A stretch of 64,000 nucleotides of DNA from Pseudomonas abieticivorans (GCF_023509015.1 NZ_CP094975.1:3527501-3591500); one strand, 5' to 3'. Counted from the first letter of the stretch, positions 46,954 to 57,242 are shown. A program made the numbers and translations. The notes: generated by a model from the sequence alone, not told the origin.

Positions 46954-48411
46954 ATGAGTGAAGAGATCCTGATCAACATCACGCCGATGGAATCGCGCGT
47001 GGCGGTGGTTGAAAACGGTGTCCTGCAAGAGGTCCACGTCGAACGGACCCAGCGTCGCGGTATCGTCGGCAACATCTACAAAGGCAAGGTGGTGCGGGTG
47101 CTGCCAGGCATGCAGGCGGCGTTCATCGACATCGGCCTTGAGCGCGCGGCGTTCATTCATGCTTCGGAAATTTCCCTGCGCGAGGGCTCGGCGGTGGAAA
47201 CCATCAGTGCCCTGGTGCACGAAGGCCAGAGCCTGGTGGTGCAGGTGACCAAGGACCCGATCGGTTCCAAGGGCGCGCGCCTGACCACCCAGTTGTCGAT
47301 ACCCTCGCGCTACCTGGTGTACATGCCGCGCACCAGCCACGTCGGCATTTCGCTGAAGATCGAAGACGAAGGCGAGCGTGAGCGGCTCAAGCAGGTGGTC
47401 AGCGACTGCGTGGCCAAAGAGGGCATCAAGGAGGCCGGTGGCTTCATCCTGCGCACCGCCGCCGAAGGTGCCGGGGCCGATGAGATCCTCATGGACATCC
47501 GCTACCTGCGGCGCCTGTGGGATCAGATCGGCGCACAGATCAAGACCGTGGGCGCGCCCACCGAAATCTACGAAGACCTGGGCCTGGCGCTGCGCACCTT
47601 GCGCGACTTGGTCAGCCCCAAGATCGAGAAGATCCGCATCGATTCGCGCGAAACCTTCCAGCGCACCACGCAGTTCGTTGCCGAACTGATGCCGGAAATC
47701 GCCGATCGCCTGGAGCATTACCCGGGCGAGCGGCCGATCTTCGACCTGTATGGCGTGGAAGACGAGATCCAGCGCGCGCTGGAACGCAAGGTGCCGCTCA
47801 AGTCCGGTGGCTACCTGGTGGTGGACCCGGCCGAAGCCATGACCACCATCGACGTCAACACCGGTGCGTTCGTGGGCCACCGCAACCTTGAAGAAACCAT
47901 CTTCAAGACCAACCTGGAAGCGGCCACGGCCATTGCCCGCCAACTGCGCCTGCGCAACATCGGCGGCATCATCATCATCGACTTCATCGACATGGAAGAT
48001 GAAGAGCACCAGCGCCAGGTACTGCGTACCCTGGAAAAACAGCTGGAGCGCGATCACGCCAAGACCAACATCATCGGCATCACCGAGTTGGGCCTGGTGC
48101 AGATGACCCGCAAGCGCACCCGCGAAAGCCTCGAACAGGTGCTGTGCGAGCCGTGTGCCGGCTGCCAGGGCCGCGGCAAGCTGAAGACCCCGGAAACCAT
48201 TTGCTACGAAATCTTCCGCGAAATCCTCCGTGAAGCGCGCGCCTACCAGGCCGAAGGCTATAGAGTGCTGGCCAATCAAAAGGTGGTCGACCGCCTGCTG
48301 GACGAAGAATCGGGTAACGTGGCAGAGCTTGAAGCCTTTATCGGGCGAACCATTCGGTTCCAGGTTGAGTCCATGTATTCCCAGGAACAATATGATGTGG
48401 TGTTGCTCTGA
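46954..48411 (+). CDS. rng: Ribonuclease G
   Basis: A 485-residue endoribonuclease that matures the 5' end of 16S rRNA and takes part in mRNA decay. The S1 domain (GNIYKGKVVRVLPGMQAAFIDIGLERAAFIH) is near residue 35-90; the catalytic Mg2+ site lies in TTIDVNTGAFVG and IIIIDFIDM; the Zn-link Cys cluster is CEPCAGCQGRGKLKT near residue 402. The RNase E-specific C-terminal scaffold is missing, so this is RNase G. It is between maf and yhdP. Confidence 0.96.
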   Translation: MSEEILINITPMESRVAVVENGVLQEVHVERTQRRGIVGNIYKGKVVRVLPGMQAAFIDIGLERAAFIHASEISLREGSAVETISALVHEGQSLVVQVTKDPIGSKGARLTTQLSIPSRYLVYMPRTSHVGISLKIEDEGERERLKQVVSDCVAKEGIKEAGGFILRTAAEGAGADEILMDIRYLRRLWDQIGAQIKTVGAPTEIYEDLGLALRTLRDLVSPKIEKIRIDSRETFQRTTQFVAELMPEIADRLEHYPGERPIFDLYGVEDEIQRALERKVPLKSGGYLVVDPAEAMTTIDVNTGAFVGHRNLEETIFKTNLEAATAIARQLRLRNIGGIIIIDFIDMEDEEHQRQVLRTLEKQLERDHAKTNIIGITELGLVQMTRKRTRESLEQVLCEPCAGCQGRGKLKTPETICYEIFREILREARAYQAEGYRVLANQKVVDRLLDEESGNVAELEAFIGRTIRFQVESMYSQEQYDVVLL

Positions 48412-48475
48412 ATTTCATTACCCCTGAACGGCACACTGCCAGGGCCAACGCGGCATACGCTGGGAAGTTATCGAC

Positions 48476-51400
48476 ATGGAGCGTTTGACGCGTTTTCTAG
48501 CCGCGCTCACTCGCTGGGGCCTGGGCCTCTGCGCCTTGTTGCTGGTGCTGGTAGCGTTGTATGTAAGCCTGGGCCGGCAACTGGTGCCCCTGGTGGATCA
48601 GTACCGCGCCGACGTCGAGGCCAAGGCTAGCGACGCGCTGGGCATGCCCCTGAGCATCGGCCAGTTGGAAGGGCGTTGGAGCGGCCTGGCGCCGATCCTG
48701 CTGGCCCACGACGTGATGATCGGCGAGGGCGCCTCGGCGCTGCGCCTGGACCAGGTGCGCCTGGTGCCCGACCTCTGGGCCAGCCTTAAACAACGCCAAG
48801 TACGCATTGCCCACCTGGAACTCAGCGGCCTGCAACTGAGCGTGGAAGAGGGCGAGGACGGCAAGTGGACCCTCAAGGGCCTGCCGGTGCAAACCGATGC
48901 GCCCGCCGACCCGGAGCAGATACTCAAGCGCTTGCAACAGGTGGCCAAGCTGTCGGTGCTCGACAGCCAACTGACCCTGGAACCCTTCGACCGTGCCCCG
49001 CTGACCCTGACCTATGTGGGCCTGAGCTTGCAGACCGGGGCTACCCGCCAGCGCCTGGACCTGCGCCTGACCCTGCCCGACGGCCAACCGCTGGCCCTGA
49101 ACCTGCGCACCAAGCTGCGTGCCAGCCAGTGGCGTGATGGCCAGGCCCAGGCTTACATCAGCCTGCCGCAAAGCGACTGGTCGAAATGGCTGCCGCCGCA
49201 ACTGACCCAACGCTGGAAACTCGACGAGCTCAAGGCCGGCGGCGAAGCCTGGGTGGACTGGAACAAGGGCACCCTGCAAAGTGCCGCCGTGCGCCTGAAC
49301 GCGCCCACCGTGCGTGGCGCCTATGCGGACCGTAAGTTGAGCACGGTCAACGACCTGGCGCTCAATGCCTGGTTCCAGCGTAACGCCGGTGGCTATGACG
49401 TGAGCGTCAACGCCCTGGCCATGACCCTGGGCAAGACCCGTTGGGAAACCCGCGCCCAGGTGAGCGAGCAGGATGCCACCGACAGCACCGCGCAAGGCTG
49501 GAAACTGCAAGCCGACCACCTGGACCTGACCCCGATCACCGGGCTGATCGACGCCTGGGTGCCGCTGCCGGACAAAGTAGCCGCCGTGGTAGATGGTTTG
49601 AAAGTGACTGGCGGGGTGCGCAACGTGACCCTTGACTACCGCCCGCAGGCCCAGGGTGATCAGCGTTTCGCCTTTGCCGGCAACCTCGACAAGGTCGGCT
49701 TCAATGCCTACCACGGCGCGCCTGCCGCCGGCAGCGTGAGCGGTGCCATCAGCGGCGACCTGGGGCAGGGCGAGCTGCGCCTGGCCACCAACGATTTCAT
49801 GCTGCACCTGGACCCGATCTTCGCCAAGCCCTGGTACTACAAGACTGCCAACGCCCGGCTGACCTGGAAGCTCGACGCGCAGGGCTTCACGCTGGTCGCG
49901 CCGTACCTCAAGGTGCTGGGTGACGAAGGCCAGGTGGCCGGCGACTTCCTGATCCGCCTGCCGTTCGATCACGCCGTGGAGCCCTATATGGACTTGCGCG
50001 TGGGCCTGGTCAACGGCGATGGCCGCTATACCCCCAAGTATTTGCCTGCAGTGCTGAGCCCGGCGGTGGATGAATGGCTGCGCACGGCGATTTTGCAAGG
50101 CAAGGTCGACGAAGGCTATTTCCAGTACCAGGGCTCGTTGGCCCACGATGCGCCTGATCATTCGCGCAGCATCAGCCTGTTTTTCAAGGTGCGTGACGCG
50201 CAGCTGGCGTTCCAGCCCGGCTGGCCGCACCTGACCGGCGTGGATGGCGACGTGTTTATCCAGGACGGCGGCGTGCGCATCGAGGCCAGCAAAGGCCAGA
50301 TCCTCAACACCCAGGTGCGTGATGTCGAGGTCACCGTGCCCCACGTGCCCGCAGGCGAACACTCGCACCTGTACGTGGACGGCAACTTCGACGGCACCCT
50401 GGGTGATGGCATCAAGATCCTCCAGGACGCGCCCATCGGCACCGGGCCAATCTTTGCCGGCTGGGAAGGCGCAGGCCCGCTGGGCGGCAAGCTCAAGCTC
50501 GATATCCCGCTGGTGCACGGCCAGCAACCCAAGGTGGTGGTGGACTTCAAGACCGCCGACGCCACCTTGAAACTCAAGGAGCCGGCGCTGGACCTGAGCA
50601 AGCTCAAGGGTGACTTCCGCTTCGACTACGACAAGGGCTTGAGTGGGCAGGGCATCAGTGCCCAGGCCTTCGACCGCCCGGTAACCGCGCAGATCTTCGC
50701 CGAGGGCAAGCCCGGCACGCCGTTGACCCGCATCACCGCCAAGGGCCAGATCGCCTTGCAACGCCTGACCGACTGGTTGCAGGTCAAGCAAACCTTGCCC
50801 GCCAGCGGCGACATCCCCTACGACCTGCAGGTGAGCCTGGGTGGCACCAGCCAGTTGAGCATCAACTCCGACCTCAAGGGCTTGGCCGTGGACTTGCCGG
50901 CACCGTTTGGCAAGGCTGCCGGCGACAGCCGCGCCACCACCTTCAAGATGAACCTGCAGGGCGCGGAAAAACGCATTGACGTGACCTACGCCGACCTTGC
51001 CAGCCTGGCCTATGCCGCGCCTGGCAATAACCTGGCCGATGGCCGTGGCGACCTGGTGCTGGGCCAGGGCGCGGTGCAGTTGCCCGACGGCAAGGGCCTG
51101 CGGGTGCGCGGCAAGCTCGACAGCCTTGACCTGGACCCCTGGAAGCAACAGGTAGACAAGTACGCCGGCGATGACCCGGGCGGCAGCGCCAAGCAACTGC
51201 TCAACAGCATCGACCTGAAGGTCGGCCAGGTGAAGGGCTTTGGCTTGACCCTGGACCAGGCCAACCTGCTGTTGAGCCGTTCGGCGACGGCCTGGACCCT
51301 GGCCGTCGACAGCCAGCAGGTCAAAGGTACGGCCGGCCTGCCCGACGCCAAAGGCGTGCCCATCACCGTCAACCTGCGTGAAGTGCACCTGCCGCCGGCC

Positions 51401-52279
51401 GACCCCAACGCCGCGGTCATCGAGAACGCGCCCGACCCGTTGGCCGACGTCGACCCGCGCAAGATCCCGGCGGTGGACGTGACCATTCTCAAGCTGTACC
51501 AGGGCAGCGACCTGATTGGCGGCTGGTCGCTCAAAGTGCGGCCGACCGCCAAGGGCATCGCCCTGAACAACCTCGATTTAGGCCTCAAGGGCATCCAGTT
51601 GCAGGGCAGCGCCGGTTGGGAGGGCGCGCCAGGGGCCACCAACAGTTGGTACAAAGGCCGCTTGGAGGGCAAGAACCTGGGTGACGTGCTCAAGGCATGG
51701 GGTTTTGCCCCGAACGTGACCAGTGAAGACTTCCACCTCAACGTGGATGGCAACTGGCCGGGTTCGCCCGCCTGGATCGCGCTCAAGCGTTTCTCAGGCT
51801 CCCTGGACGCCACCCTCAACCGCGGGCAGTTCGTCGAAGTGGGTGGCGCGCAGGCGCTGCGGGTGTTTGGCCTGTTGAACTTCAACTCCATCGGCCGGCG
51901 CCTGCGCCTGGACTTCTCCGACCTGTTTGGCAAAGGCCTGGGCTACGATCAGGTCAAGGGCCTGCTGGTGGCCAGCAACGGCGTGTACGTGACCCGCGAG
52001 CCAATCACCATGAACGGCCCATCGAGCAATTTCGAACTCAACGGTACCCTGGACATGGTTGCCGACCAAGTCGACGCCAAGTTGCGGGTCACCTTGCCGG
52101 TCACCAACAACCTGCCGATCGCCGCGCTGATCGTCGGCTTCCCGGCCGTGGGCGGGGCACTGTTTCTGGTCGACAAGTTGATCGGCGACCGGGTGTCACG
52201 CTTCGCCAGTGTGCAGTACAGCGTCAAAGGCCCGTGGAAAGAGCCTAAGATAACTTTCGACAAGCCCTTCAAGGGCTGA
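48476..52279 (+). CDS. yhdP: YhdP-family AsmA-like protein
   Basis: A 1267-residue protein with one N-terminal membrane span (about residues 10-32, LGLCALLLVLVALYVSL) and a very long periplasmic part of repeating beta-rich AsmA/TamB-type segments (DUF3971 and AsmA-like C-terminal region). In E. coli YhdP, TamB and YdbH carry phospholipid from inner to outer membrane. Length matches the family. GGGAAG lies upstream. A 963-residue minus-strand frame opposite it is not a gene (see rejected). Confidence 0.94.
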   Translation: MERLTRFLAALTRWGLGLCALLLVLVALYVSLGRQLVPLVDQYRADVEAKASDALGMPLSIGQLEGRWSGLAPILLAHDVMIGEGASALRLDQVRLVPDLWASLKQRQVRIAHLELSGLQLSVEEGEDGKWTLKGLPVQTDAPADPEQILKRLQQVAKLSVLDSQLTLEPFDRAPLTLTYVGLSLQTGATRQRLDLRLTLPDGQPLALNLRTKLRASQWRDGQAQAYISLPQSDWSKWLPPQLTQRWKLDELKAGGEAWVDWNKGTLQSAAVRLNAPTVRGAYADRKLSTVNDLALNAWFQRNAGGYDVSVNALAMTLGKTRWETRAQVSEQDATDSTAQGWKLQADHLDLTPITGLIDAWVPLPDKVAAVVDGLKVTGGVRNVTLDYRPQAQGDQRFAFAGNLDKVGFNAYHGAPAAGSVSGAISGDLGQGELRLATNDFMLHLDPIFAKPWYYKTANARLTWKLDAQGFTLVAPYLKVLGDEGQVAGDFLIRLPFDHAVEPYMDLRVGLVNGDGRYTPKYLPAVLSPAVDEWLRTAILQGKVDEGYFQYQGSLAHDAPDHSRSISLFFKVRDAQLAFQPGWPHLTGVDGDVFIQDGGVRIEASKGQILNTQVRDVEVTVPHVPAGEHSHLYVDGNFDGTLGDGIKILQDAPIGTGPIFAGWEGAGPLGGKLKLDIPLVHGQQPKVVVDFKTADATLKLKEPALDLSKLKGDFRFDYDKGLSGQGISAQAFDRPVTAQIFAEGKPGTPLTRITAKGQIALQRLTDWLQVKQTLPASGDIPYDLQVSLGGTSQLSINSDLKGLAVDLPAPFGKAAGDSRATTFKMNLQGAEKRIDVTYADLASLAYAAPGNNLADGRGDLVLGQGAVQLPDGKGLRVRGKLDSLDLDPWKQQVDKYAGDDPGGSAKQLLNSIDLKVGQVKGFGLTLDQANLLLSRSATAWTLAVDSQQVKGTAGLPDAKGVPITVNLREVHLPPADPNAAVIENAPDPLADVDPRKIPAVDVTILKLYQGSDLIGGWSLKVRPTAKGIALNNLDLGLKGIQLQGSAGWEGAPGATNSWYKGRLEGKNLGDVLKAWGFAPNVTSEDFHLNVDGNWPGSPAWIALKRFSGSLDATLNRGQFVEVGGAQALRVFGLLNFNSIGRRLRLDFSDLFGKGLGYDQVKGLLVASNGVYVTREPITMNGPSSNFELNGTLDMVADQVDAKLRVTLPVTNNLPIAALIVGFPAVGGALFLVDKLIGDRVSRFASVQYSVKGPWKEPKITFDKPFKG

Positions 52280-52302
52280 CAGCGTGTGCTCAGGAGCGTG
52301 AA

Positions 52303-53154
52303 ATGTCCTTTGCGGTGATTCAAATGGTCAGCCAGAGCGACGTGGCGGCCAATCTGGTCCGGGCCCGCGCCTTGCTGGAGCAAGCCGCCGAGGGCGGTGC
52401 CAAGCTTGCCGTGCTGCCGGAAAACTTCGCCGCCCTGGGGCGCCGCGACGCCGCCGAATTGGGCCGCGCCGAAGCCGCTGGTCACGGGCCGATCCTGCCG
52501 TGGTTGAAACAGACCGCCCGCGACCTCAAGTTATGGATTGTGGCCGGTACTTTGCCGTTGCCGCCCCAAGGCCAGCCTGATGCCAAGGTACATGCCTGCT
52601 CGCTGCTGGTCAGCGATACGGGCGAGACGGTGGCGCGCTACGACAAGCTGCACCTGTTTGACGTGGACGTGGCCGATGCCCGTGGGCGCTATCGCGAGTC
52701 CGACGACTATGCTCATGGCAAGCACGTGGTAGTGGCCGATACCCCGGTGGGGCGCCTGGGCCTGACGGTGTGTTACGACCTGCGTTTTCCGGAGCTGTAC
52801 AGCGAGTTGCGCCAGGCTGGCGCCGAATTGATTACCGCGCCTTCGGCCTTTACCGCCGTGACAGGCGCCGCGCACTGGGAGGTACTGATCCGCGCCCGTG
52901 CCATCGAAACCCAATGCTATGTACTGGCCGCCGCCCAAGGCGGCATTCATCCAGGGCCGCGTGAAACCTATGGTCACGCGGCCATCGTCGATCCGTGGGG
53001 GCGTATCATCGCCGAACAGGATCAAGGCGAAGCCGTGCTGCTGGCCGAACGGGACAGCAGCGAACAGGCGTCCATCCGGGCGCGCATGCCAGTGGTCAGC
53101 CACCGGCGCTTTTTCTCGCAGGGCGCACAGCGGCCTGCGTATATCGCGGAGTGA
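52303..53154 (+). CDS. Nitrilase-superfamily amidase (deaminated glutathione amidase-like)
   Basis: A 283-residue carbon-nitrogen hydrolase. The Glu-Lys-Cys triad is Glu40 (VLPENFAAL), Lys115 ([11 protein letters not shown]) and Cys157 ([10 protein letters not shown]), and the [10 protein letters not shown] segment is typical of the Nit1 branch that repairs deaminated glutathione. AGGAG lies upstream, and it ends 2 bases before the tldD start codon, so the two are co-transcribed. Confidence 0.9.
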   Translation: MSFAVIQMVSQSDVAANLVRARALLEQAAEGGAKLAVLPENFAALGRRDAAELGRAEAAGHGPILPWLKQTARDLKLWIVAGTLPLPPQGQPDAKVHACSLLVSDTGETVARYDKLHLFDVDVADARGRYRESDDYAHGKHVVVADTPVGRLGLTVCYDLRFPELYSELRQAGAELITAPSAFTAVTGAAHWEVLIRARAIETQCYVLAAAQGGIHPGPRETYGHAAIVDPWGRIIAEQDQGEAVLLAERDSSEQASIRARMPVVSHRRFFSQGAQRPAYIAE

Positions 53155-53156
53155 AT

Positions 53157-54599
53157 ATGAGCGAGATGTTATCCACCGTCAGCGAACACCTGCTGGCCCC
53201 CGGCGGCCTGACCCTGGACAGCCTGCAATCGGTGCTGGGCGAGTTGGCAGGCCCGGGCATCGACGCTGCCGACCTGTATTTCCAGGGGCAGATTTCCGAG
53301 TCCTGGGCCTTGGAAGACGGCATCGTCAAGGAAGGCAGTTTCAACCTTGACCAAGGCGTGGGCGTGCGTGCCCAATCCGGCGAGAAAACTGGCTTTGCCT
53401 ACAGCAACGCCATCACCGAGGACGCGCTGATCCAGGCGGCCCGCGCCGCCCGCTCCATCTCCCGCGCCGGGCAGAACGGCCGCGTGCAGGCGTTTACCAG
53501 CCAGGACGTGGCCCAGTTGTACGGCCCGGACAACCCGCTGGACGTGCTGACCCGCGCCGAGAAAGTCGACCTGCTAAAGCGCGTCGACGCCGCCACGCGC
53601 CTGCTTGACCCGCGTATCCAGCAGGTCACCGTGAGCATGGCCGGAGTGTGGGAACGCATTTTGGTCGCGGCCGCCGATGGCAGCCTGGCCGCCGATGTGC
53701 GGCCGCTGGTGCGTTTCAACGTCAGCGTGATCGTCGAGCAGAACGGCCGTCGCGAGCGCGGTGGCCACGGCGGTGGCGGGCGTACCGACTACCGTTACTT
53801 CCTCAGCGACGACCGTGCCATGGGGTATGCCCGCGAAGCACTGCGCCAGGCGCTGGTGAACCTGGAAGCGATTCCGGCGCCGGCCGGCACCTTGCCAGTC
53901 GTGCTCGGTTCCGGTTGGTCCGGCGTATTGCTGCACGAAGCCGTGGGCCATGGCCTGGAAGGCGACTTCAACCGCAAGGGCAGTTCGGCCTACAGCGGCC
54001 GCATGGGCGAAATGGTTGCCTCCAGCCTGTGCACCATCGTCGATGACGGCACCCTGGCCGGCCGCCGTGGCTCGCTGAGCGTGGACGATGAAGGCACGCC
54101 CACCGAGTGCACCACGCTGATCGAGAACGGCGTGCTCAAGGGCTACATGCAAGACAAGCTCAACGCGCGTCTGATGGGCGTGGCCCGCACCGGCAACGGC
54201 CGCCGCGAGTCTTACGCGCATTTGCCGATGCCGCGCATGACCAACACCTACATGCGCGCAGGCGAAAGCGACCCGGCGGAAATCATCGCGTCGGTGAAAA
54301 AGGGTATCTACTGCGCCAACCTGGGCGGTGGTCAGGTCGACATCACCAGCGGCAAGTTCGTGTTTTCCACCAGCGAAGCCTACCTGATCGAAGACGGCAA
54401 GATCACCGTGCCGGTCAAGGGCGCCACACTGATCGGCAATGGCCCTGAAGCCATGAGCCGAGTGTCCATGGTCGGTAACGACCTGAGCCTGGACAGTGGG
54501 GTAGGCACGTGCGGCAAGGATGGCCAGTCGGTGCCGGTAGGCGTGGGCCAGCCGACGCTGAAGATCGATGCGATTACCGTGGGCGGTACAGGAGCCTGA
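53157..54599 (+). CDS. tldD: Metalloprotease subunit TldD
   Basis: A 480-residue TldD/PmbA-family protease. The Zn-binding HExxxH motif is visible in [13 protein letters not shown] (about residue 260), with the later Cys/metal ligand region after [13 protein letters not shown]. With PmbA (TldE) it forms a heterodimer that trims peptides such as microcin precursors and CcdA. Start at 53157, after GGAG, not the 54-codon longer frame that overlaps the nitrilase gene. Its partner gene pmbA lies at 55310, separated by yjgA on the opposite strand. Confidence 0.95.
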   Translation: MSEMLSTVSEHLLAPGGLTLDSLQSVLGELAGPGIDAADLYFQGQISESWALEDGIVKEGSFNLDQGVGVRAQSGEKTGFAYSNAITEDALIQAARAARSISRAGQNGRVQAFTSQDVAQLYGPDNPLDVLTRAEKVDLLKRVDAATRLLDPRIQQVTVSMAGVWERILVAAADGSLAADVRPLVRFNVSVIVEQNGRRERGGHGGGGRTDYRYFLSDDRAMGYAREALRQALVNLEAIPAPAGTLPVVLGSGWSGVLLHEAVGHGLEGDFNRKGSSAYSGRMGEMVASSLCTIVDDGTLAGRRGSLSVDDEGTPTECTTLIENGVLKGYMQDKLNARLMGVARTGNGRRESYAHLPMPRMTNTYMRAGESDPAEIIASVKKGIYCANLGGGQVDITSGKFVFSTSEAYLIEDGKITVPVKGATLIGNGPEAMSRVSMVGNDLSLDSGVGTCGKDGQSVPVGVGQPTLKIDAITVGGTGA

Positions 54600-54617
54600 C
54601 GGCAGCGGCGAGCTATA

Positions 54618-54663
54618 AGCTGCACGCTGCAAGCAGACGTTGGTCAGCTTGCAGCGTGCAGCT
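54618..54663. terminator. Perfect 17-bp inverted repeat between convergent tldD and yjgA
   Basis: Arms 54618-54634 and 54647-54663 are exact reverse complements (AGCTGCACGCTGCAAGC) around a 12-base loop, 18 bases past the tldD stop codon and 15 bases past the yjgA stop. It has no T-run; placed between convergent genes, it most likely acts as a two-way transcript end or is an extragenic repeat. Confidence 0.65.
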
Positions 54664-54678
54664 CGAGGCTGCTTTCAT

Positions 54679-55201
54679 CTATCTCAGGCCGCGCTGAGTC
54701 TCGTCCAGCTCGCGGATGTACTTGAAGATTTTGCGAGTGGCCGCTGGTGGCTTGTTTTGCGCGGTTTCGTGTTGAGCCTGACGGATCAACTGGCGCAAGT
54801 GCTGGCGGTCGGCGTCGGGGTATTCACCGACGAATTTTTCCAGCACCTCGTCGGTGCCACTGACCAGGCGATCGCGCCAACGCTCCAGGTTATGGAAACG
54901 TTCGTTGTACTGGCGAGTGGAGGCATCGAGTTGGTCGAGCAACACCAGAATCGCCGTTGTGTCCTGATCGCGCATCAGCTTGCCGATGAACAGGATATGC
55001 CGTTTGCGGGCAATGTTCGCGGGTGTGCTTGGGCGCGTCGGCCAGCGCTTTGCGCAAGGCGTCGGTCAGGGGCAGTTTGGCCACGATATCGGCCTTGAGC
55101 GTTGTCAGGCGCTCGCCCAGATCGACCAGCGCATTCATCTCGCGCTTGACCTGAGTTTTGCTTTTTCCCTCGTCGAGGGAGTCGTCGTAAGAATCAACCA
55201 T
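54679..55201 (-). pseudogene. Ribosome-associated YjgA/DarP (DUF615), frameshifted
   Basis: YjgA (DarP) helps late 50S ribosome assembly and is usually about 170-180 residues. Here it is in two frames: the N-terminal part from 55201 ([20 protein letters not shown] through LADAPKHT) and the C-terminal part that includes [20 protein letters not shown] and ends [11 protein letters not shown] at 54679. At the join the bases GGG at 55021-55023 are one too many; deleting one G joins LADAPKHT directly to [15 protein letters not shown], the family sequence, giving 173 residues. Either a real disabling mutation or a sequencing error in a short G-run. It is divergent from pmbA. Confidence 0.87.
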
Positions 55202-55309
55202 GGGGGCAGTCCGCTAATAAACGCCGCCATGATAACCAGTCGGGGGCCGCTTGTCCGGCCCGGTCGTAGCTTGACCCCCGCGCAAAGCAGATTTTGAGTG
55301 GAGAACACT

Positions 55310-56656
55310 ATGAGCGAAGTCCAAACCGTGGGTCCGCAGGCCTTGCCGGCACTGCAGGAACAGGTCGAGCAGATTATCGCCGAAGCCCGCCGCCAGGGCG
55401 CTAGCGCCTGTGAAGTGGCAGTGTCCCTGGAGCAGGGCCTGTCCACCTCGGTGCGCCAGCGTGAAGTGGAGACGGTGGAGTTCAACCGCGACCAGGGCTT
55501 TGGCATCACCTTGTACGTGGGCCAGCGAAAAGGCTCGGCCAGCACCTCGGCCACCGGCCCCGACGCCATTCGTGAAACAGTGGCCGCGGCCTTGGCCATT
55601 GCCAAGCATACTTCCGAAGACGAGGCTTCGGGCCTGGCCGACGCTGCGCTGATGGCCACCGAGCAGCCGGATTTCGACCTGTACCACGCCTGGGACATCA
55701 GCCCGGAGCGGGCCATCGAACTGGCCCTGGAGTGCGAAGCCGCCGCCTTTGACGCTGACAAACGGATCAAGAACGCCGACGGCACTACCCTGAGCAGTCA
55801 CCAGGGCTGCCGTATCTATGGCAACAGCAACGGTTTCGTCGGTGGTTATGCGTCCACCCGCCACAGCCTGAGTTGCGTGATGATCGCCGAGGCCGAAGGC
55901 CAGATGCAGCGCGATTACTGGTACGACGTTAACCGTCAGGGCGACCTGCTGACCGATGCTCGCGTTATTGGCCAACGCGCCGCGATGCGCGCTGCCAGCC
56001 GCCTGGGCGCACGCCCGGTACCGACCTGCGAAGTACCGGTGCTGTTCAGCGCGGAACTGGCTGGTGGTCTGTTTGGCAGTTTCCTGTCGGCGGTGTCTGG
56101 CGGCAACCTGTACCGCAAGTCCTCGTTTTTGGAAGGCGCCATGGGCCAGACCCTGTTCCCCGAGTGGTTGACCCTGGATGAGCGCCCGCATCTGATGCGC
56201 GCCATGGGCAGTGCGTCGTTCGACGGTGACGGCCTGGCCACCTATGCCAAACCGTTCGTCGAAAACGGCCGGTTGGTGTCCTACGTGCTGGGTACCTATT
56301 CGGGCCGCAAGCTGGGCATGCCGAGCACCGCCAACTCGGGCGGCGTGCACAACCTGTTCGTCACCCATGGCGACGAAGACCAGGCCGCATTGCTGCGCCG
56401 CATGGGGCGCGGCCTGCTGGTGACCGAGCTGATGGGCCAAGGCCTGAACATGGTCACCGGCGACTATTCGCGCGGTGCTGCAGGCTTCTGGGTAGAAAAT
56501 GGCGAAATCCAATTCCCGGTCCAGGAAGTGACCATTGCCGGCAACATGAAGGACATGTTCAAGCAGATCGTCGCGGTGGGCAACGATCTGGAACTGCGCA
56601 GCAACGTGCGCACCGGCTCGGTATTGATCGAGAAGATGACCGTGGCGGGTAGTTGA
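55310..56656 (+). CDS. pmbA: Metalloprotease subunit PmbA (TldE)
   Basis: A 448-residue partner of TldD. It has the TldE-type opening (EQVEQIIAEARRQGASACEVAVSLEQGLSTSVRQREVE) and the conserved GTYSGRKLGMPSTANSGGVHN segment, without a complete HExxxH Zn motif, as expected for the non-catalytic partner. Start at 55310 after GGAGA, not the 4-codon longer form. A good terminator follows the gene. Confidence 0.94.
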   Translation: MSEVQTVGPQALPALQEQVEQIIAEARRQGASACEVAVSLEQGLSTSVRQREVETVEFNRDQGFGITLYVGQRKGSASTSATGPDAIRETVAAALAIAKHTSEDEASGLADAALMATEQPDFDLYHAWDISPERAIELALECEAAAFDADKRIKNADGTTLSSHQGCRIYGNSNGFVGGYASTRHSLSCVMIAEAEGQMQRDYWYDVNRQGDLLTDARVIGQRAAMRAASRLGARPVPTCEVPVLFSAELAGGLFGSFLSAVSGGNLYRKSSFLEGAMGQTLFPEWLTLDERPHLMRAMGSASFDGDGLATYAKPFVENGRLVSYVLGTYSGRKLGMPSTANSGGVHNLFVTHGDEDQAALLRRMGRGLLVTELMGQGLNMVTGDYSRGAAGFWVENGEIQFPVQEVTIAGNMKDMFKQIVAVGNDLELRSNVRTGSVLIEKMTVAGS

Positions 56657-56711
56657 TCGTCGCCCTGGTCACCCTGTAGGGAGCGGCAGTCCGGCGCCCC
56701 GGTTTGTCCGC

Positions 56712-56755
56712 AAAAAAACGCCACGGTGCTTTAGACACACTGCGGCGTTTTTTTT
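56712..56755 (+). terminator. Rho-independent terminator after pmbA
   Basis: A-run plus CGCC (56712-56722), inner CGGTG/CACTG pairing, then GGCG and a run of T (to 56755). The stem has one mismatch (A-C) and one wobble. It ends 56 to 99 bases past the pmbA stop codon and runs directly into a REP copy. Confidence 0.8.
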
Positions 56756-56778
56756 CGCGGATAAATCCGCTCCTACAA
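56754..56778. repeat. Single REP copy adjoining the pmbA terminator
   Basis: A canonical CGCGGATAAATCCGCTCCTAC unit directly after the terminator T-run. No inverted partner is nearby, unlike the other copies. Confidence 0.8.
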
Positions 56779-56812
56779 GTCCGTGCTCTTGTTTTGATTC
56801 TCGTTTCCATTT

Positions 56813-56831
56813 AATAATAAATATCATTATC
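56813..56831. promoter_or_regulatory. Fur box upstream of fagA
   Basis: The 19 bases AATAATAAATATCATTATC match the Fur consensus GATAATGATAATCATTATC at 15 of 19 positions. They lie 15 bases before the fagA start codon, so Fur plus iron should block transcription of fagA-fumC-orfX-sodA. Confidence 0.85.
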
Positions 56832-56846
56832 GAAATAGGTGCGTCG

Positions 56847-57242
56847 ATGAAGCCTGCCGTGCAAGAGCTGCCTTATCTGGAAAACTGGCGTTGGTTGAGC
56901 CGCCAGATACGGTGTGCGTTGTCACCCGACGAGCCGCGCCTGATCGAACATTACTTGGCCGAAGGCCGCTACCTGGCGCGATTCACGCCCACTTGCGACT
57001 GGACGGTGGCGCGCACCTCGTTCCGTTTGCTGCTCAATACCGCCACCGATCCGGCATTGCCTTGGCATTGGCGCTGCCAGTGCCTGGACCAAGCCTATCG
57101 CCCCTTGCGCGAGATGCGCCAGGCCGCGCGCACCCCCGAACAGCTTCACCAATGGCACCAGCATGGCCGCGAGCTTGCGGTGTGCGAGCTGCTGCCATCG
57201 ATTTCTCTCACTGAACTGCTGCAAGGATATTCCGATGAGTAA
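56847..57242 (+). CDS. fagA: FagA, Fur-associated protein of unknown function
   Basis: A 131-residue, Trp/Arg-rich protein (opening PYLENWRWLSRQIRCALS, later HWRCQCLDQAYRPLREMRQ) with no domain I recognise, no signal peptide and no membrane span, so it is presumably cytoplasmic. It is named from its place first in the iron-repressed fagA-fumC-orfX-sodA operon known in P. aeruginosa. Its stop overlaps the fumC start by 8 bases. Confidence 0.82.
   Translation: MKPAVQELPYLENWRWLSRQIRCALSPDEPRLIEHYLAEGRYLARFTPTCDWTVARTSFRLLLNTATDPALPWHWRCQCLDQAYRPLREMRQAARTPEQLHQWHQHGRELAVCELLPSISLTELLQGYSDE

Noticed and set aside
48497..51388. 963-residue open frame on the minus strand opposite yhdP
   Set aside because: It lies entirely within the well-supported yhdP gene, is rich in Gln, Ala, Gly, Val and His as antisense frames of GC-rich genes are, and has no domain or ribosome binding site.
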